Shown here piece after piece: positions 38,540 through 47,927 of a DNA stretch of 64,000 nucleotides. The stretch covers positions 32,965-96,964 of the forward strand of contig NZ_JAHZSS010000018.1 of NCBI RefSeq assembly GCF_019457915.1, in the 5' to 3' direction. Source of the stretch: Neiella holothuriorum (GTDB taxonomy: Bacteria; Pseudomonadota; Gammaproteobacteria; Enterobacterales; Neiellaceae). How positions within the stretch are numbered: the first letter of the stretch is position 1; the number at the start of each line of letters is the position of its first letter. Both the position numbers and the translations under genes were made by a program. Below the pieces are notes generated by a model. The model was not told where the DNA came from. It searched no databases and saw only the letters and a list, made by a program, of their open reading frames with translations.

Positions 38540-38894
38540 AGGGCTTGTTGGATGTTAAGTTGGCTAACCCTTTGACTATTTTGAAAATAGACCAAATCCA
38601 AACTGCAAAGATAATAAAGTAGCCTATTACAAAAACAGCGAGAACCGCACCGAGAATCGATAGGAACAAGCCCCACCAGAATACTTTAGTAATATTCGAA
38701 TAGTGATCGGCAAAGATGGTTCCTTGCGCATCAGCTTTTTTCACCATGGCCCAGATCGCGCCTACGATCCAGAAAATCCCCGTAAATAGACCTATTACCA
38801 TTAAACCGTACGCAATAAGCGCATTGGTTTTTGCCGCATCATCTTTGGCGGATAGGGTCTGCGGGTTTACGGTTGTTTCTTGTACATCTGACAT
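38529..38894 (-). CDS. DUF4870-family small membrane protein
   Basis: A 121-residue protein with three or four membrane helices (about 25-50, 65-95, 85-115). The N-terminal hydrophilic tail of about 25 residues precedes IAYGLMVIGLFTGIFWIVGAI. The C-terminal helix contains IIFAVWIWSIFKIVKGL. The family is of unknown function. It is monocistronic with its own terminator. Confidence 0.8.
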   Translation of the reverse strand: MSDVQETTVNPQTLSAKDDAAKTNALIAYGLMVIGLFTGIFWIVGAIWAMVKKADAQGTIFADHYSNITKVFWWGLFLSILGAVLAVFVIGYFIIFAVWIWSIFKIVKGLANLTSNKPYNV

Positions 38895-39252
38895 TGATTT
38901 CTCCTTTAGTTGTCAGTTGTTTGATCCTTCTTATCTAACCAATGTTGCGCAGATCGAAACAAAAAAATGGATCTGAAGCATAGGCAAGACGTTAAACCTA
39001 GAATGTTATCTATGCAACTGTAAATTAACATAAAAAACTCTAAAAACAGCTTGGTTCAAAGGTAAATCTATTGGAATTGATATATTGGGCGGGAATTTAT
39101 AAATGCCTAGTTCGGCACTTTTGCGTAATTCACTGTGCCTCGAATAGATGTGCCCATAAAACAGCGTTGTATCGAACTGGAGGGGAATCGCTTTTAGTCG
39201 CTAGGAGGCAGGAGTATCATGGTGTCTTTAATGAGCCCATGTAGATCCCAAA
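38895..39252. other. Divergent promoter region, 358 bp
   Basis: It separates the divergent DUF4870 gene and the YehS-type gene. No gene or strong repeat is seen. Confidence 0.4.
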
Positions 39253-39810
39253 ATGACCAATAACGACATCCTCCGCCGTGTGCGATATATCTTTAGTTTT
39301 AATGATGCCAAGGTCATTGAGCTGTTTGCCCTAGCCGAATTGCAGGTCACCAGAGAGCAGGTTTCCGGTTGGTTGAAGCGCGACGATGATCCTGCTTTTA
39401 CCCCCTGCAACGATAAAACCTTAGCCACCTTTCTAAATGGCTTAATCAATGACAAGCGCGGTAAGCGAGAGGGTGAGCAACCTCAGCCTGAGAGCCGCCT
39501 GACCAATAATCTGATTATGATGAAGCTTCGTATTGCGCTCAATCTGAAAGCTGAAGATATTTTAGAGTTGTTGAGCAGTGTTGGATTTAATCTAAGTAAA
39601 CATGAACTCAGCGCCTTTAGCCGTAAACCGGATCATAAGCACTTTCGCGAGTGCAAAGATCAGATAATCCGTAATCTGCTAAAAGGGATGCAACTGAAAT
39701 ATCGCGGCGATGCTGGCCCCACCGTAAAGAATCACAGCCGCACAGCAACGAAAACGACATCTACCAAAAAGCAATCTACCAGCAGTGGCTTTAAGTGGCC
39801 CACAGCCTGA
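39253..39810 (+). CDS. DUF1456-family (YehS-like) protein
   Basis: A 185-residue cytoplasmic protein with two repeats of the DUF1456 helix-rich module: MTNNDILRRVRYIFSFND...LFALAELQVTREQVSGWLKRDDD (residues as seen at about 1-50) and LTNNLIMMKLRIALNLKAEDILELL (about 85-115). The Lys/Thr-rich tail is basic. YehS function is unknown. It is a single gene. Confidence 0.85.
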   Translation: MTNNDILRRVRYIFSFNDAKVIELFALAELQVTREQVSGWLKRDDDPAFTPCNDKTLATFLNGLINDKRGKREGEQPQPESRLTNNLIMMKLRIALNLKAEDILELLSSVGFNLSKHELSAFSRKPDHKHFRECKDQIIRNLLKGMQLKYRGDAGPTVKNHSRTATKTTSTKKQSTSSGFKWPTA

Positions 39811-40052
39811 TGTTGTAACCCCTTGCCGCGACACTCTATGGCGTTTATCTAAGCCTTTTGCGTGTCGGCACCATTTGTCGCCTTCATACGCGCTTATTCG
39901 AGCGCGGCTGCCCCTGAACTTGGTTCGTTAGTTGAGCGAATGAATGTGTTGCAGTGATTTCCGGTGCTTTTTACTGGGGGAAGTACATCGACTTGTGGTG
40001 CGAGGCTATTGGTGAGCAGGGAAGGGGCTATATGTTTGAGAAGTGCAGATAC

Positions 40053-40081
40053 AAAAAAGCCCCGACCAAATGGTCAGGGCT
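40053..40081 (-). terminator. Terminator of the tRNA-Thr/tRNA-Phe transcript
   Basis: Minus-strand hairpin AGCCCTGACC-ATTT-GGTCGGGGCT followed by six T, just after tRNA-Phe. Confidence 0.85.
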
Positions 40082-40090
40082 TGTTTGTAA

Positions 40091-40166
40091 TGGTGCCCAG
40101 AGGCGGAATCGAACCACCGACACGGGGATTTTCAATCCCCTGCTCTACCGACTGAGCTATCTGGGC
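40091..40166 (-). tRNA. tRNA-Phe(GAA)
   Basis: 76 nt on the minus strand; acceptor GCCCAGA pairs with TCTGGGC, encoded CCA, anticodon GAA in the loop ATTGAAAAT flanked by the GGGG/CCCC stem, T-arm GGTTCGATTCC. Confidence 0.97.
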
Positions 40167-40173
40167 GAATAAA

Positions 40174-40249
<76 letters not shown>

Positions 40250-40495
40250 ACACTAAAACTGGTTTGCTTTAGCAAGCTATTATTCGCTTGTCATAACGGA
40301 GGCGCTTCTCATCTGGAAAGCAGTTCCGCTGCAACGGGGCGCTATTAAACTGATTTTGTCGGACTAAGTCAACAGCTTTTTTTACTGTTTTTTTTAATGG
40401 TGCAAAGTTTGCGCGTTTCGCCTTGTTTTGCTGGCTTTTTAATCATTTTTTGCGGATTAATCGAACATTCGTTGTTGGTGACTTGTGGTTTAGGC

Positions 40496-40680
40496 AAAAA
40501 AAGCCCGGCACATTGGCCGGGCGAATACATACAAAGGTCGATGACATGTTCCAAGTACACATCATGTCCGGCCCGCTCGTGGGCCAAACTCGGTTGTGCT
40601 CGCGACTTTTGGTTAGTTCACACTAAGTCTTTATTTACCGCGAACGTAAAATTTGATTGTTCGTCTTTATTCAGCGGCCT
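40496..40680 (-). ncRNA. Candidate small RNA with Rho-independent terminator
   Basis: Reading the minus strand, the region shows three successive hairpins: GGCCC-loop-GGGCC (40570-40585), GACATG-loop-CATGTC (40543-40568) and a terminator GCCCGGC-CAATGT-GCCGGGC (40503-40522) followed by seven T (40496-40502). No minus-strand gene ends just upstream of the terminator, so it probably ends a small RNA. The 5' end is unknown; the upper limit given is approximate. Confidence 0.4.
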
Positions 40681-40855
40681 CTAATTATTTAAGCATTGTA
40701 ATCTTGCCTATCATGCTGAACGATTAGGCTTGTTGCTGCTTTCTGTCACTTGCGCTGGCCTTTGCAAATAAACTAATCCTTGAGGGCAACACCATTATTC
40801 ATTGTGACTAACTGTCACTTATTTCAATCCCACTCAGGTTTTTTACTTTTGCTGG

Positions 40856-40869
40856 TGAAATCGTTTTCA
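40856..40869. promoter_or_regulatory. LacI-type operator 5a (AGE-symporter-GH94 operon)
   Basis: TGAAATCGTTTTCA, about 360 bp before the operon start; identical to operators 1 and 6. Confidence 0.75.
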
Positions 40870-41154
40870 TGCTAAAGGAGAGGCGCTCCCTACAAACTCA
40901 ATTGTCGGTGCAAGTACTTGGATCTGTCAATGTTCATGACTGTTTATTAATGTGAGCTGGTTTGCATTTCTGTTTTAATTTAAAAATAATTAATATTTAT
41001 CAGTTGGTTGCAGTTTGCCTTGTTGGTTTGTTAACTTCTGCTAGGGAAAATTAAATGCCAGCAATGGTAAGCCTTAATTTTTCGTTTGATTGTTAAATGA
41101 CCGTTTTATTTGAGCGTGCGGTCATGTTTTTCTGGCTTCTGATGATAATTTTGT

Positions 41155-41168
41155 TGAAAACGATTTCA
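41155..41168. promoter_or_regulatory. LacI-type operator 5b (AGE-symporter-GH94 operon)
   Basis: TGAAAACGATTTCA, 46 bp before the operon start; reverse complement of 5a. The 300-bp spacing would allow looping repression. Confidence 0.78.
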
Positions 41169-41214
41169 GTGTCGTCTAATGTGAAAAAAATGATAACGAA
41201 GAATGTAATTTCTG

Positions 41215-42324
41215 ATGATGACGCCAGATCACTTTAAAACAGCCTTACTAGAAGAAATGCGGGTTTGCATCCTGCCATTTTGGATGTACAAGGCCAGTGA
41301 TCAGCAGCATGGCGGCTATTGGGGATCCATCAAAAATAACGGTTTTGTTGATAAGCAAGCCGATAAAGGTGGCATTCTGCACGCTCGCTTATTGTGGGCA
41401 TTTAGTAAGGCATATCAGACGTTTGGCCACCAAAGCTATGCCGACCATGCCAGCCGTACTTGGTGGTTCATGCGCAACCAGCTAACGGATGAAACCAACT
41501 TAGAGCTTTATTGGAGTAGCTTGCAGGGTAAGCATTTTGCTAACCACGAAGATTGGCTAATCACCCAAGCTTACTATCTATTTGCGTTATCAGCTTTTGG
41601 GCATATTGATCCGGCGGCTAAGTCACACTGCCAAGTCGTTTTTAAGCATTTATTACCGGCTATTCATGAAAGTTCTTCACAACCTGGCGATGTCGCTGAG
41701 CTTTGGCGAGGTTATTTACACTTACTCGAAGCATTAGATAGCTATTTGCAGCTTTATCCTGCAGATACGCAAGCTAATGTGGCAATGACACACTTGTTGG
41801 AACGTGCTGCCGGGCTGTTAGATGAATTAACCGCGGAAGATATTGAACAGTTGAACTGGGGGCGGGTTGGTGCAACATCCTGGTTACTGCAAGAGTTTGC
41901 AGAGCGTTATGCCAGCGATGATCTACGGCCCGTGCTGGTGAACTTGAGCCAAGAATTACAAGGCCGCGTGCAACAGCAGATGATCATGACGCCGGCTCAG
42001 GGCATTGCGTTGAACCTAGCTGATGAAAATCGCTATGGCTGGGTTCAGGCAGAAGCATTAGCGAGCGCTTGGTTTGACTGGCAAGCAGCGCCATGTGAAA
42101 AAAAGTGGCAAGGCCTAATAGGGCATTGGCAGTTTATTTTTCAACACATTAGCGATCGTCAATATGGCGAGTGGAAACTGCAAGCGGACGGAGAAACTGC
42201 CCCCAACCTTAGCGATTCATCAAATTTAGAAAAAGTAGGCTTTTGGAAGTGTCCGTATCATAACTTTCGAGCCTGCTTAACCGTGTACAACGCGCTTTCG
42301 AAATCAAATAAACAAGAGCAATAA
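41215..42324 (+). CDS. AGE-family protein lacking one active-site histidine
   Basis: A 369-residue cytoplasmic member of the AGE superfamily, first of a three-gene operon. The C-terminal WKCPYHNFRACL (about 348) is conserved, as is YGWVQAEALAS. In the central region, where active epimerases have YGHDIExSWL, this protein has WGRVGATSWLL (about 217-227): His and Glu are lost and the segment is about 20 residues shorter. It may be a non-catalytic binding subunit, have a different activity, or be decaying. It overlaps nothing; 2 bp separate it from the symporter gene. Confidence 0.75.
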   Translation: MMTPDHFKTALLEEMRVCILPFWMYKASDQQHGGYWGSIKNNGFVDKQADKGGILHARLLWAFSKAYQTFGHQSYADHASRTWWFMRNQLTDETNLELYWSSLQGKHFANHEDWLITQAYYLFALSAFGHIDPAAKSHCQVVFKHLLPAIHESSSQPGDVAELWRGYLHLLEALDSYLQLYPADTQANVAMTHLLERAAGLLDELTAEDIEQLNWGRVGATSWLLQEFAERYASDDLRPVLVNLSQELQGRVQQQMIMTPAQGIALNLADENRYGWVQAEALASAWFDWQAAPCEKKWQGLIGHWQFIFQHISDRQYGEWKLQADGETAPNLSDSSNLEKVGFWKCPYHNFRACLTVYNALSKSNKQEQ

Positions 42325-42326
42325 CA

Positions 42327-44180
42327 ATGCAAATCACCCTAATCGACATCAGTATTATCGTCGCTTACCTCGCGTCAACCATTGTCATCGGATTGATGCT
42401 AAAGCGGCGCGCGTCGAAAAACTTAGACAGCTACTTCATGGGCGGAAAGAGCTTACCTTGGTACATGCTCGGCCTGTCAAACGCATCTGGAATGTTCGAT
42501 ATTTCCGGCACCATGTGGTTGGTTACACTCTGCGTGATTTATGGCATGAAGAGCATTTGGGTACCTTGGTTATGGCCTGTATTTAACCAAGTGTTTTTAA
42601 TGGTCTATTTAAGCATTTGGTTGCGCCGCTCCAATGTGTTGACGGGTGCAGAGTGGATTAGAACTCGCTTCGGCGAGGATACCGGCGGCAAGATGTCGCA
42701 CATGGTCGTGGTGCTCTTTGCCGTGATCAGCGTGCTTGGTTTTCTCGCATATGGATTTGTCGGTGTCGGCAAGTTCATGGAAATTTTCATTCCGTGGGAA
42801 GTCGTTAGCCAATATGTTCCGTTTGAAGTGGCGCCACAATATGTACCGCACTTATACGGCATATTCTTCACGGCCATTGCCACTTTCTACGTCATGCTTG
42901 GCGGCATGATGAGTATTGTGTTTGCTGATGTATTGCAGTTCACCATCATGACCGTTGCGGCAATTAGCATCGGTGTCATTGCGATGATGAATGTGTCGCC
43001 AGAAGCATTGGCCGCAGTAACTCCTGAAGGGTGGGCCAACCCATTCTTTGGCTGGACATTGGAGCTGGATTGGTCGGCGACTATCGCCGAAATCAATGAC
43101 AAAATCCTAAGCGATGGTTACTCCTTGTTTGCCATCTTCGTCATGATGATGTTGTTCAAGGGCGTGTTGATCAGTGCGGCCGGCCCTGCGCCAAACTTTG
43201 ATATGCAAAAGATTTTGGCAACACGCTCGCCAAAAGAAGCGGCCCTTATGAGTGGATTTGTATCGGTCGTGCTGATGCCAATTCGTTACTTCATGATCGC
43301 TGGCTTCGCCATTCTTGCCATCGTTTATTACGAACGCTTGGACTTACAGCGGAATGGCTTAATTGATTTTGAGAATATCTTGCCAAGTGCCATGTTGGAA
43401 TTTGCGCCGGTCGGTATTCTTGGCCTGTTGCTCGCTGGCTTGCTGGCAGCCTTTATGTCGACGTTTGCCTCTACGGTTAACGCTGCGCCTGCGTACTTAG
43501 TCAATGACATTTATAAGCGTTATATCAACCCTGATGCTTCCAACAAAACGCTGATCCGAGCGAGCTACATTGTGTCGGTTTCGGTGGTTGCCATCAGCAC
43601 TTTGATTGGCCTTTATGTGCAGAGCATCAACAGCGTACTGCAATGGATTGTGTCGGGTTTATGGGGCGGTTACGTGGTGTCCAATGTACTCAAGTGGTAC
43701 TGGTGGCGACTCAATGGCCAAGGTTATTTCTGGGGCATGATGTCGGGCATTATTTGTGCCTTGTCATTCCCGGTGATCTTCGATGGTGTGTTCCCGCAAA
43801 TCGCCTCTGATATTCTGCCACTGTATTTATTCCCGCTGTTGTTGTTGGTGTCGGGTATTGCTTGTGTTGTCGCCAGCCTCTACACCGAGCAGGAAGATCC
43901 TGAGCTACTTAAAAAATTCTATAAAAACGTCAACCCATGGGGCTTTTGGGGCCCAATCAGAAAGGCTGTTGAAGCAGAGAACCCTGACTTCAACGCCAAC
44001 CCTAACTTCAAGCGAGATATGTCGAATGTATGCGTCGGCATCATTCTGCAATCTTGTCTTGTGGCATTACCCATTTACATCGTGATTCAGGAATGGCAAT
44101 CGACATCGGTCACCCTATTGGTGTTGGTTGTTTCCGTCCTGATCTTGAAGAAAAACTGGTACAACAAATTAGAAGACTAA
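42327..44180 (+). CDS. Sodium:solute symporter (SSS family)
   Basis: An inner-membrane Na+-driven transporter of 617 residues with about 13-15 membrane helices. The N-terminus SIIVAYLASTIVIGLMLKRRASKNLDSYFMGGKSLPW is typical of SSS sugar transporters (as on SGLT-type proteins). It lies between the second AGE protein and the GH94 phosphorylase with 2-bp gaps on both sides, so it probably imports a beta-linked disaccharide such as cellobiose. Substrate is inferred from neighbours only. Confidence 0.88.
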   Translation: MQITLIDISIIVAYLASTIVIGLMLKRRASKNLDSYFMGGKSLPWYMLGLSNASGMFDISGTMWLVTLCVIYGMKSIWVPWLWPVFNQVFLMVYLSIWLRRSNVLTGAEWIRTRFGEDTGGKMSHMVVVLFAVISVLGFLAYGFVGVGKFMEIFIPWEVVSQYVPFEVAPQYVPHLYGIFFTAIATFYVMLGGMMSIVFADVLQFTIMTVAAISIGVIAMMNVSPEALAAVTPEGWANPFFGWTLELDWSATIAEINDKILSDGYSLFAIFVMMMLFKGVLISAAGPAPNFDMQKILATRSPKEAALMSGFVSVVLMPIRYFMIAGFAILAIVYYERLDLQRNGLIDFENILPSAMLEFAPVGILGLLLAGLLAAFMSTFASTVNAAPAYLVNDIYKRYINPDASNKTLIRASYIVSVSVVAISTLIGLYVQSINSVLQWIVSGLWGGYVVSNVLKWYWWRLNGQGYFWGMMSGIICALSFPVIFDGVFPQIASDILPLYLFPLLLLVSGIACVVASLYTEQEDPELLKKFYKNVNPWGFWGPIRKAVEAENPDFNANPNFKRDMSNVCVGIILQSCLVALPIYIVIQEWQSTSVTLLVLVVSVLILKKNWYNKLED

Positions 44181-44182
44181 CT

Positions 44183-46627
44183 ATGACTTCATCATCTTAT
44201 GGCTATTTCGACGATGCCAACAAAGAATACGTCGTCACCACTCCGTTTACCCCACTGCCGTGGATTAACTACCTCGGTAATAACGGTTTCTTTGGACTGA
44301 TTTCTAATACGTCCGGAGGGTACAGTTTCTACCGTGATGCGAAATTCCGTCGTATCACCCGGTATCGTTATAACAACGTGCCAATGGACTCTGGCGGTCG
44401 CTATTTCTACATCAATGATGGCGGTACCGTATGGAATCCGGGCGGGCGTCCGGTTCGAACTGAGCTCGATCATTACGAGTGCCGTCATGGCATGGGCTAC
44501 AGCAAGTTCATCGGCCGTAAGAATGCCGTAGAAGTAGAGCAAACAACCTTTATCCCACTGGAAGATACGTGCGAGATCCATCGCGTCAAGGTGACGAACC
44601 AAGGCGATTCAGCAAAGACCCTAAAACTATTTTCATCACTGGAATGGTGTTTGTGGAATGCTGAAGATGATGGCGCGAATTTCCAACGGAATTTTTCAAC
44701 CGGTGAAGTTGAAGTGGTGGACAGTACCATCTACCACAAAACCGAATACCGCGAACGCCGCAATCATTATTCATTCTTTTCCGTGAATGCGCCATTAGCT
44801 GGCTTTGATACGGATCGTCAGCATTTTGTTGGCGTTTATAACGATTATTCGTGCCCTAAAGCGGTTATGGATAGCGCCTGTACTAACTCTGAAGCCCACG
44901 GTTGGTCGCCTGTTGCTGCGCATCAATTAGATGTTGAATTGGCGCCGGGCGAGAGCAAAACCTTTGTGTTTGTGATGGGCTATGTCGAAGTTGATGCAGA
45001 TAACAAGTGGCAAGCTCCGGGCATTATCAACAAAGCCCCTGCGGCTGACATGCAGGCTAAATACGACACTGAAGCGAAAGCAACAGCAGCATTGAAAACG
45101 TTGACTGACTATTGGGACAACTTGCTGTCTCGCTTCACCGTTAAATCGGGTGATGATCGCCTCAATCGTGCGCTCAATATCTGGAATCAATACCAGAACA
45201 TGGTGACCTTTAATATGTCACGCAGCGCTTCATACTTTGAATCAGGTATTGGCCGCGGCATGGGATTTCGTGATTCAAACCAAGATACCATTGGCTTTGC
45301 TCACATGGTGCCATCAGCTGTTCGCGAACGAATTGTTGATTTGGCCGCAACCCAGCAATCTGATGGCTCCGCTTATCACCAATACCAGCCATTGACGAAG
45401 AAAGGTAACGCCGATGTTGGTGGCAACTTCAATGATGACCCAATGTGGTTGGTGTTAGCTGTTGCGAACTACGTTAAAGAATCCGGTGATACCGATTTCC
45501 TTCATTTTGTAGTGCCATTTGAAGACACGCCAGAAGTGCCGAGTACCATTTACCATCACTTAAAAGCGTCGTTCTATCACGTGGTCAACAACCTTGGTCC
45601 ACACCAGTTGCCATTAATTGGTCGAGCTGACTGGAATGATTGTTTGAACCTCAACTGTTTCTCAACTGAGCCAAACGAGTCCTACCAAACCACTCAACGT
45701 GGCGACAGCAAAGTGGCTGAGTCGCTGATGATTGCTGGCCAATTTGTACTTTATGGCAATGAATTCGTTGAGATTGCCAAATTGTTGGGAATGGATGTGG
45801 ATGCCAGTGAGGCGCAGCCACATATCGATGCCATGGTCGCGTCGGTGAAACAACATGGCTGGGACGGAGAGTGGTTCTTGCGTGCCTACGACTCGCAAAG
45901 CAAGCCTATCGGTAGCCAGCAAAACGATGAAGGTAAAATCTTCATTGAATCGCAAGGCTTCTGCACCATGGCTGGCATTGGCTTTGATGATGGAAAGGCC
46001 GAGCAGGCGTTAGATTCGGTAGAGAAGCACTTGGCCTGTGAATACGGGGTGATGCTGCAACAACCTGCGTACTCTGATTACAATCCACTCTATGGTGAAA
46101 TCACGTCGTACCCACCAGGTTACAAAGAAAATGCAGGCATTTTCTGTCACAACAACCCTTGGATCGTCGTGGCCGAAGCCATGTTAGGTCGAGCTGATAA
46201 GGCGCTGAGTTACTACACTCGGATCACGCCATCGTTCATTGAACACTTAACTGAGCGCCATAAAACTGAGCCTTATGTGTATTCGCAAATGATTTCTGGT
46301 CAAGATGCTTATATTCAAGGCGAAGCTAAGAACTCTTGGTTAACGGGCACGGCGGCTTGGAACTATTATGCTGCGACCCAGTATATTTTGGGGATCAGAC
46401 CGGAATACAACGGACTGCGAATCGAACCTTGTTTGGATAAAAGCCTTGGTGATGTTCAAATCGTCCGTCATTTCCGAGATGCGGTCTATCACATTACCAT
46501 TAATCAAGGCGATGGCACTGGCAAAGGGATCGCCAGTATGACGATTGACGGTAAGCCAGTTGCTGGCGATTTGGTGGAATATGCCGACTATGCAGGCGAA
46601 CATCAGATCGAAGTGGTGCTGAACTAA
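44183..46627 (+). CDS. GH94 cellobiose phosphorylase
   Basis: Phosphorolyses cellobiose to glucose-1-phosphate and glucose in the cytoplasm, saving one ATP. The 814-residue length matches the family. The N-terminal beta-sandwich (MTSSSYGYFDDANKEYVV; TPFTPLPWINYLGN) precedes the (alpha/alpha)6 catalytic barrel with RGMGFRDSNQDTIGF (about 353) and the general acid in GRADWNDCLNLN (about 480-491). ATG at 44183 lies 2 bp after the symporter stop; a longer frame from 44030 overlaps that gene and is rejected. It ends the operon at a strong terminator. Confidence 0.94.
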   Translation: MTSSSYGYFDDANKEYVVTTPFTPLPWINYLGNNGFFGLISNTSGGYSFYRDAKFRRITRYRYNNVPMDSGGRYFYINDGGTVWNPGGRPVRTELDHYECRHGMGYSKFIGRKNAVEVEQTTFIPLEDTCEIHRVKVTNQGDSAKTLKLFSSLEWCLWNAEDDGANFQRNFSTGEVEVVDSTIYHKTEYRERRNHYSFFSVNAPLAGFDTDRQHFVGVYNDYSCPKAVMDSACTNSEAHGWSPVAAHQLDVELAPGESKTFVFVMGYVEVDADNKWQAPGIINKAPAADMQAKYDTEAKATAALKTLTDYWDNLLSRFTVKSGDDRLNRALNIWNQYQNMVTFNMSRSASYFESGIGRGMGFRDSNQDTIGFAHMVPSAVRERIVDLAATQQSDGSAYHQYQPLTKKGNADVGGNFNDDPMWLVLAVANYVKESGDTDFLHFVVPFEDTPEVPSTIYHHLKASFYHVVNNLGPHQLPLIGRADWNDCLNLNCFSTEPNESYQTTQRGDSKVAESLMIAGQFVLYGNEFVEIAKLLGMDVDASEAQPHIDAMVASVKQHGWDGEWFLRAYDSQSKPIGSQQNDEGKIFIESQGFCTMAGIGFDDGKAEQALDSVEKHLACEYGVMLQQPAYSDYNPLYGEITSYPPGYKENAGIFCHNNPWIVVAEAMLGRADKALSYYTRITPSFIEHLTERHKTEPYVYSQMISGQDAYIQGEAKNSWLTGTAAWNYYAATQYILGIRPEYNGLRIEPCLDKSLGDVQIVRHFRDAVYHITINQGDGTGKGIASMTIDGKPVAGDLVEYADYAGEHQIEVVLN

Positions 46628-46653
46628 CTGTTAATGGCGTGAAATTCGTCTAC

Positions 46654-46680
46654 AAAAAAAGGCCCTGCGGGGCCTTTTTT
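46654..46680. terminator. Bidirectional terminator between GH94 and LacI gene 1
   Basis: Hairpin AGGCCC-TGC-GGGGCCT with A/T flanks, located between the convergent genes. Confidence 0.9.
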
Positions 46681-46715
46681 AATGTTGCTTAAATGAACGA
46701 GAAGCTGGCTCGATG

Positions 46716-47732
46716 TTACTTAGGCGCAGGTCCGGTACTTTCTCGCACAATGAGTTTATGAGCGACAAAAGTCTTTTCCGGTGGCGACTCGTCACCTTGC
46801 AGTCGAGCAATTAATTTTTCGGCACAAATACGGCCAATCTCTTCAACAGGCTGAGCGACGGTGGTGAGTGCAGGGCGCACATAGGTTGAATATAAAATGT
46901 CATCAAAGCCAAGCACCGACATGTCTTCCGGTACGCGGTAGTCGTTTGATTTCAAAACGTTAATTGCGCCGATAGCCATATCGTCGTTAAAGCAGAAAAT
47001 GGCCGTCGGGCGGGTTTTCAAACGTAGTAAGCGCTCGGTGCCTTCAACGCCTGAATCAATCTGGTAATCACCTTCAATGACTAACTTGTCATCCAATTCA
47101 ATACCAGCATCGAGCAGCGCTTGTTGATAGCCTTGCATCCGGCTTTGCGCACTTTGGGTATTGAGCGGGCCGGTAATGGCTGCAATTCGGGTATGCCCTA
47201 AATCGAGTAAGTGCTGTACCGCATCACGGCCAGCTTGGACATTGTCGAGCATCACTTTGTCGATGCCATCAAAATCCAATTCTTCGTTCGAGTTGACCAT
47301 GGTCGGGATCTGCTCGGCAATGGGTTTCTCAGGATCGAAATCGAATGGATTGCGACCCGAGAAGTACAGCATGCCATCGGCTTGCCCTGCTTCAACTAAG
47401 TCGACGTATTGCTTTTCTCGCTCGGGGCTACTTTGAGTATCACCCAACAGAACGGCATAACCGAGGTTGCTGGCCGCTTCTTCAATTGCGCGAATTAACC
47501 CGGCATTAAATGGGTTGGTGATATCAGGAATAATCGCCATGATATTGCCTGTGCGCTGGGTACGCAGGTTCATTCCCATGCGATTTGGCTTGTAGCCAGA
47601 GGCCGCAACGGCATCAAGCACGCGCTGACGAGTCGTTTCTTGTACCAAATCTGGCGTTCTGAGTGTTCTGGAAACCGTTGCTAAGGAGACATTGGCAATC
47701 CGTGCTATGTCCTTAATGCCGACTTTGGCCAT
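46716..47732 (-). CDS. LacI-family regulator 1 (probable controller of the sugar regulon)
   Basis: A 338-residue LacI/GalR repressor. The HTH is at the N-terminus (GIKDIARIANVSLATVSRTL), with the hinge helix region around residue 50-60, then a periplasmic-binding-like ligand domain (IMAIIPDITNPFNAGLIRAIE to the end). It converges on the GH94 operon and carries an operator (47832) 100 bp upstream of its own start, identical to those of the TonB receptor and the AGE operon, which suggests autoregulation and makes it the best candidate for reading the regulon sites. Confidence 0.9.
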   Translation of the reverse strand: MAKVGIKDIARIANVSLATVSRTLRTPDLVQETTRQRVLDAVAASGYKPNRMGMNLRTQRTGNIMAIIPDITNPFNAGLIRAIEEAASNLGYAVLLGDTQSSPEREKQYVDLVEAGQADGMLYFSGRNPFDFDPEKPIAEQIPTMVNSNEELDFDGIDKVMLDNVQAGRDAVQHLLDLGHTRIAAITGPLNTQSAQSRMQGYQQALLDAGIELDDKLVIEGDYQIDSGVEGTERLLRLKTRPTAIFCFNDDMAIGAINVLKSNDYRVPEDMSVLGFDDILYSTYVRPALTTVAQPVEEIGRICAEKLIARLQGDESPPEKTFVAHKLIVRESTGPAPK

Positions 47733-47831
47733 GAAAACCCTCTGAAAATATATTTATTATGAAAATGTAATCACGACCACCATAGTGAGGTCATGTCTAT
47801 ATCGCAACTAGCCTTGTTAATATATATGATC

Positions 47832-47845
47832 TGAAATCGTTTTCA
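47832..47845. promoter_or_regulatory. LacI-type operator 6 (LacI gene 1 promoter)
   Basis: TGAAATCGTTTTCA, identical to operators 1 and 5a; 100 bp upstream of LacI gene 1 and downstream of LacI gene 2. Confidence 0.78.
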
Positions 47846-47927
47846 CAGTTTCGGCGGCGTTGTCGCCAACAATTGAAAATTTTCAAAACATTCAGATCGT
47901 TGCAAAAGCGCCGTTGAATAGGCGAAA

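Larger units (their letters stand above)
40250..41214. other. 965-bp non-coding region upstream of the second AGE operon
   Basis: It holds a possible minus-strand small RNA with three hairpins (about 40496-40680) and two operators (40856, 41155). No convincing coding frame is seen. Confidence 0.6.

Noticed and set aside
40369..40684. Overlapping short frames between tRNA-Thr and the AGE operon.
   Set aside because: Codon content looks random and the region contains RNA-like hairpins instead.
44030..44182. N-terminal extension of the GH94 phosphorylase.
   Set aside because: It overlaps the symporter gene; the family N-terminus begins at 44183, 2 bp after the symporter stop.
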